A DNA stretch of 6,154 nt from CAYLSO01 sp964386525 (lineage in GTDB: Bacteria > Eisenbacteria > RBG-16-71-46 > DASYSL01), in NCBI GenBank assembly GCA_964386525.1, contig CAYLSO010000245.1:1-6154 (forward strand), in the 5' to 3' direction. This document shows positions 5,499 to 6,154 of the stretch, piece after piece; the stretch's first letter is position 1, and each line of letters starts with the position of its first letter. A program made the translations under genes and the position numbers. A model generated the notes under the pieces. The model was given only the letters and a program-made list of their open reading frames with translations. It was not told the DNA's origin and ran no database searches.

Positions 5499-6154
5499 GC
5501 CGGACGGAGCGCTGCCTGGTCATCGTCTCGGACCAGCTCGAGGCCCCGCCGCGCCTCGGCTACCACGTGCATCTGCTGGCCCTGGCCGGCGCCGTCGCGC
5601 GCCACGTCCCGGTGCGCGCCTTCGCCTGGGCGGTGCCGTCCTCGGCGGCGCCCGACCAACTCCGGGCCCTCGACCCGGCGGCCGCGCCCGCCGGGCGCCT
5701 GGCCCGCAAGCGCCACTACGTCGCCCGGGTCCTCGAGTGGATGGACGCGCACGCCGCGCCCGGGTCGGTGATCTGGGTGCGCGGCTACTCGTCGGCCCTG
5801 CTGCTGGCGCCGCAGCTGCGCCTGGCCCGCAACCGCGGCATCGCCTCCTTGTACGACGCCGCGAGCTTCGTGCGCCTGGAGGCCCGCGAGCGGGGCAACC
5901 CGCTGCTCGGCGCGGTGCGCGGTTTCTTGGAAGAGCAGCTGTGGCCCCACTTCGACCTGGTGCGCACGCTCAGCGACCCGATGCGTGATTACCTCGTCGG
6001 GCGCGGCGTGCCGCGCGACAAGGTGGTCGTCTTCCCGGTGGGCTGCGAGCCGTGCGCCGAGCAGTGGCGGCCGCGCGGCGGCCCGGCGCGCCTGCTCTAC
6101 GTCGGCAGCGGCGCCGCCTGGCAGGGCCTGCCGCAGCTCGTCGAGGCGATGCGC
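5495..6154 (+). CDS. Glycosyltransferase, GT-B fold (GT4-like), 3' end beyond window
   Basis: 220 codons are open to the last base, so the C-terminal part is missing; GT4 enzymes are usually about 350-400 aa. The N-terminal Rossmann strand Leu-Val-Ile-Val-Ser (8-12) is followed by a Pro-Arg-Leu-Gly-Tyr-His stretch (19-24), then Ser91-Val-Ile-Trp-Val-Arg-Gly-Tyr, and Ser118-Leu-Tyr-Asp121 as the usual strand with acceptor-side Asp. Next come Phe144-Leu-Glu-Glu-Gln, Asp154-Leu-Val-Arg-Thr-Leu-Ser160-Asp-Pro-Met-Arg, and Gly171-Val-Pro-x-Asp-Lys-Val-Val-Val-Phe-Pro-Val-Gly, which is the typical end of the N-domain in GT4 proteins. Leu-Leu-Tyr-Val-Gly-Ser205 ... Trp-Gln-Gly-Leu opens the nucleotide-sugar-binding C-domain. 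There is no signal peptide, so it should act at the cytoplasmic side of the membrane. The donor-binding E-x7-E region lies outside the window, so the donor cannot be inferred; UDP-ManNAc from the neighbouring epimerase is only a contextual guess. Confidence 0.85.
   Translation, partial: MSRTERCLVIVSDQLEAPPRLGYHVHLLALAGAVARHVPVRAFAWAVPSSAAPDQLRALDPAAAPAGRLARKRHYVARVLEWMDAHAAPGSVIWVRGYSSALLLAPQLRLARNRGIASLYDAASFVRLEARERGNPLLGAVRGFLEEQLWPHFDLVRTLSDPMRDYLVGRGVPRDKVVVFPVGCEPCAEQWRPRGGPARLLYVGSGAAWQGLPQLVEAMR

Noticed and set aside
4997..5950. 317-codon open frame on the minus strand across the epimerase and glycosyltransferase genes.
   Set aside because: It spans two recognised genes on the other strand and has low-complexity composition with no family features.

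Overview
The window is a very GC-rich stretch (well above 70% G+C by eye, with codon third positions almost always G or C) that is coding nearly end to end on the + strand. This suggests a high-GC bacterium, such as a deltaproteobacterial, acidobacterial, Rokubacteria-like or similar environmental lineage. The sequence alone does not decide the phylum.

Layout: (1) bases 1-20 may carry the last codons of an upstream gene; (2) 8-1741 encodes a polytopic membrane protein of about 577 aa; (3) 1738-4398 encodes a second, larger polytopic membrane protein of 886 aa with a soluble region and a beta-rich C-terminal domain; (4) 4395-5498 encodes a non-hydrolysing UDP-N-acetylglucosamine 2-epimerase (WecB family, 367 aa); (5) 5495-6154 is the N-terminal 220 residues of a GT-B glycosyltransferase (GT4-like) that runs off the window. 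There are no intergenic gaps, and I see no RNA gene, mobile element, CRISPR array, promoter or terminator.

The three certain junctions are all four-base NTGA overlaps with three different start codons (GTGA, ATGA, TTGA). A fourth such tetranucleotide lies at 17-20, where gene 1 may really begin. The genes therefore look like a translationally coupled operon segment. The combination fits assembly of a cell-surface glycan or glycoconjugate: the epimerase makes UDP-ManNAc in the cytoplasm, the GT4-like enzyme adds a sugar on the cytoplasmic face, and the two membrane proteins resemble GT-C-fold transferases that would use lipid-linked sugars on the outer face. The GT-C assignment and the pathway are inference. 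The least described part is the adjacent pair of GT-C-like membrane proteins, which share an Asp-x3-His ... Asp-Pro ... Tyr ... His loop pattern.
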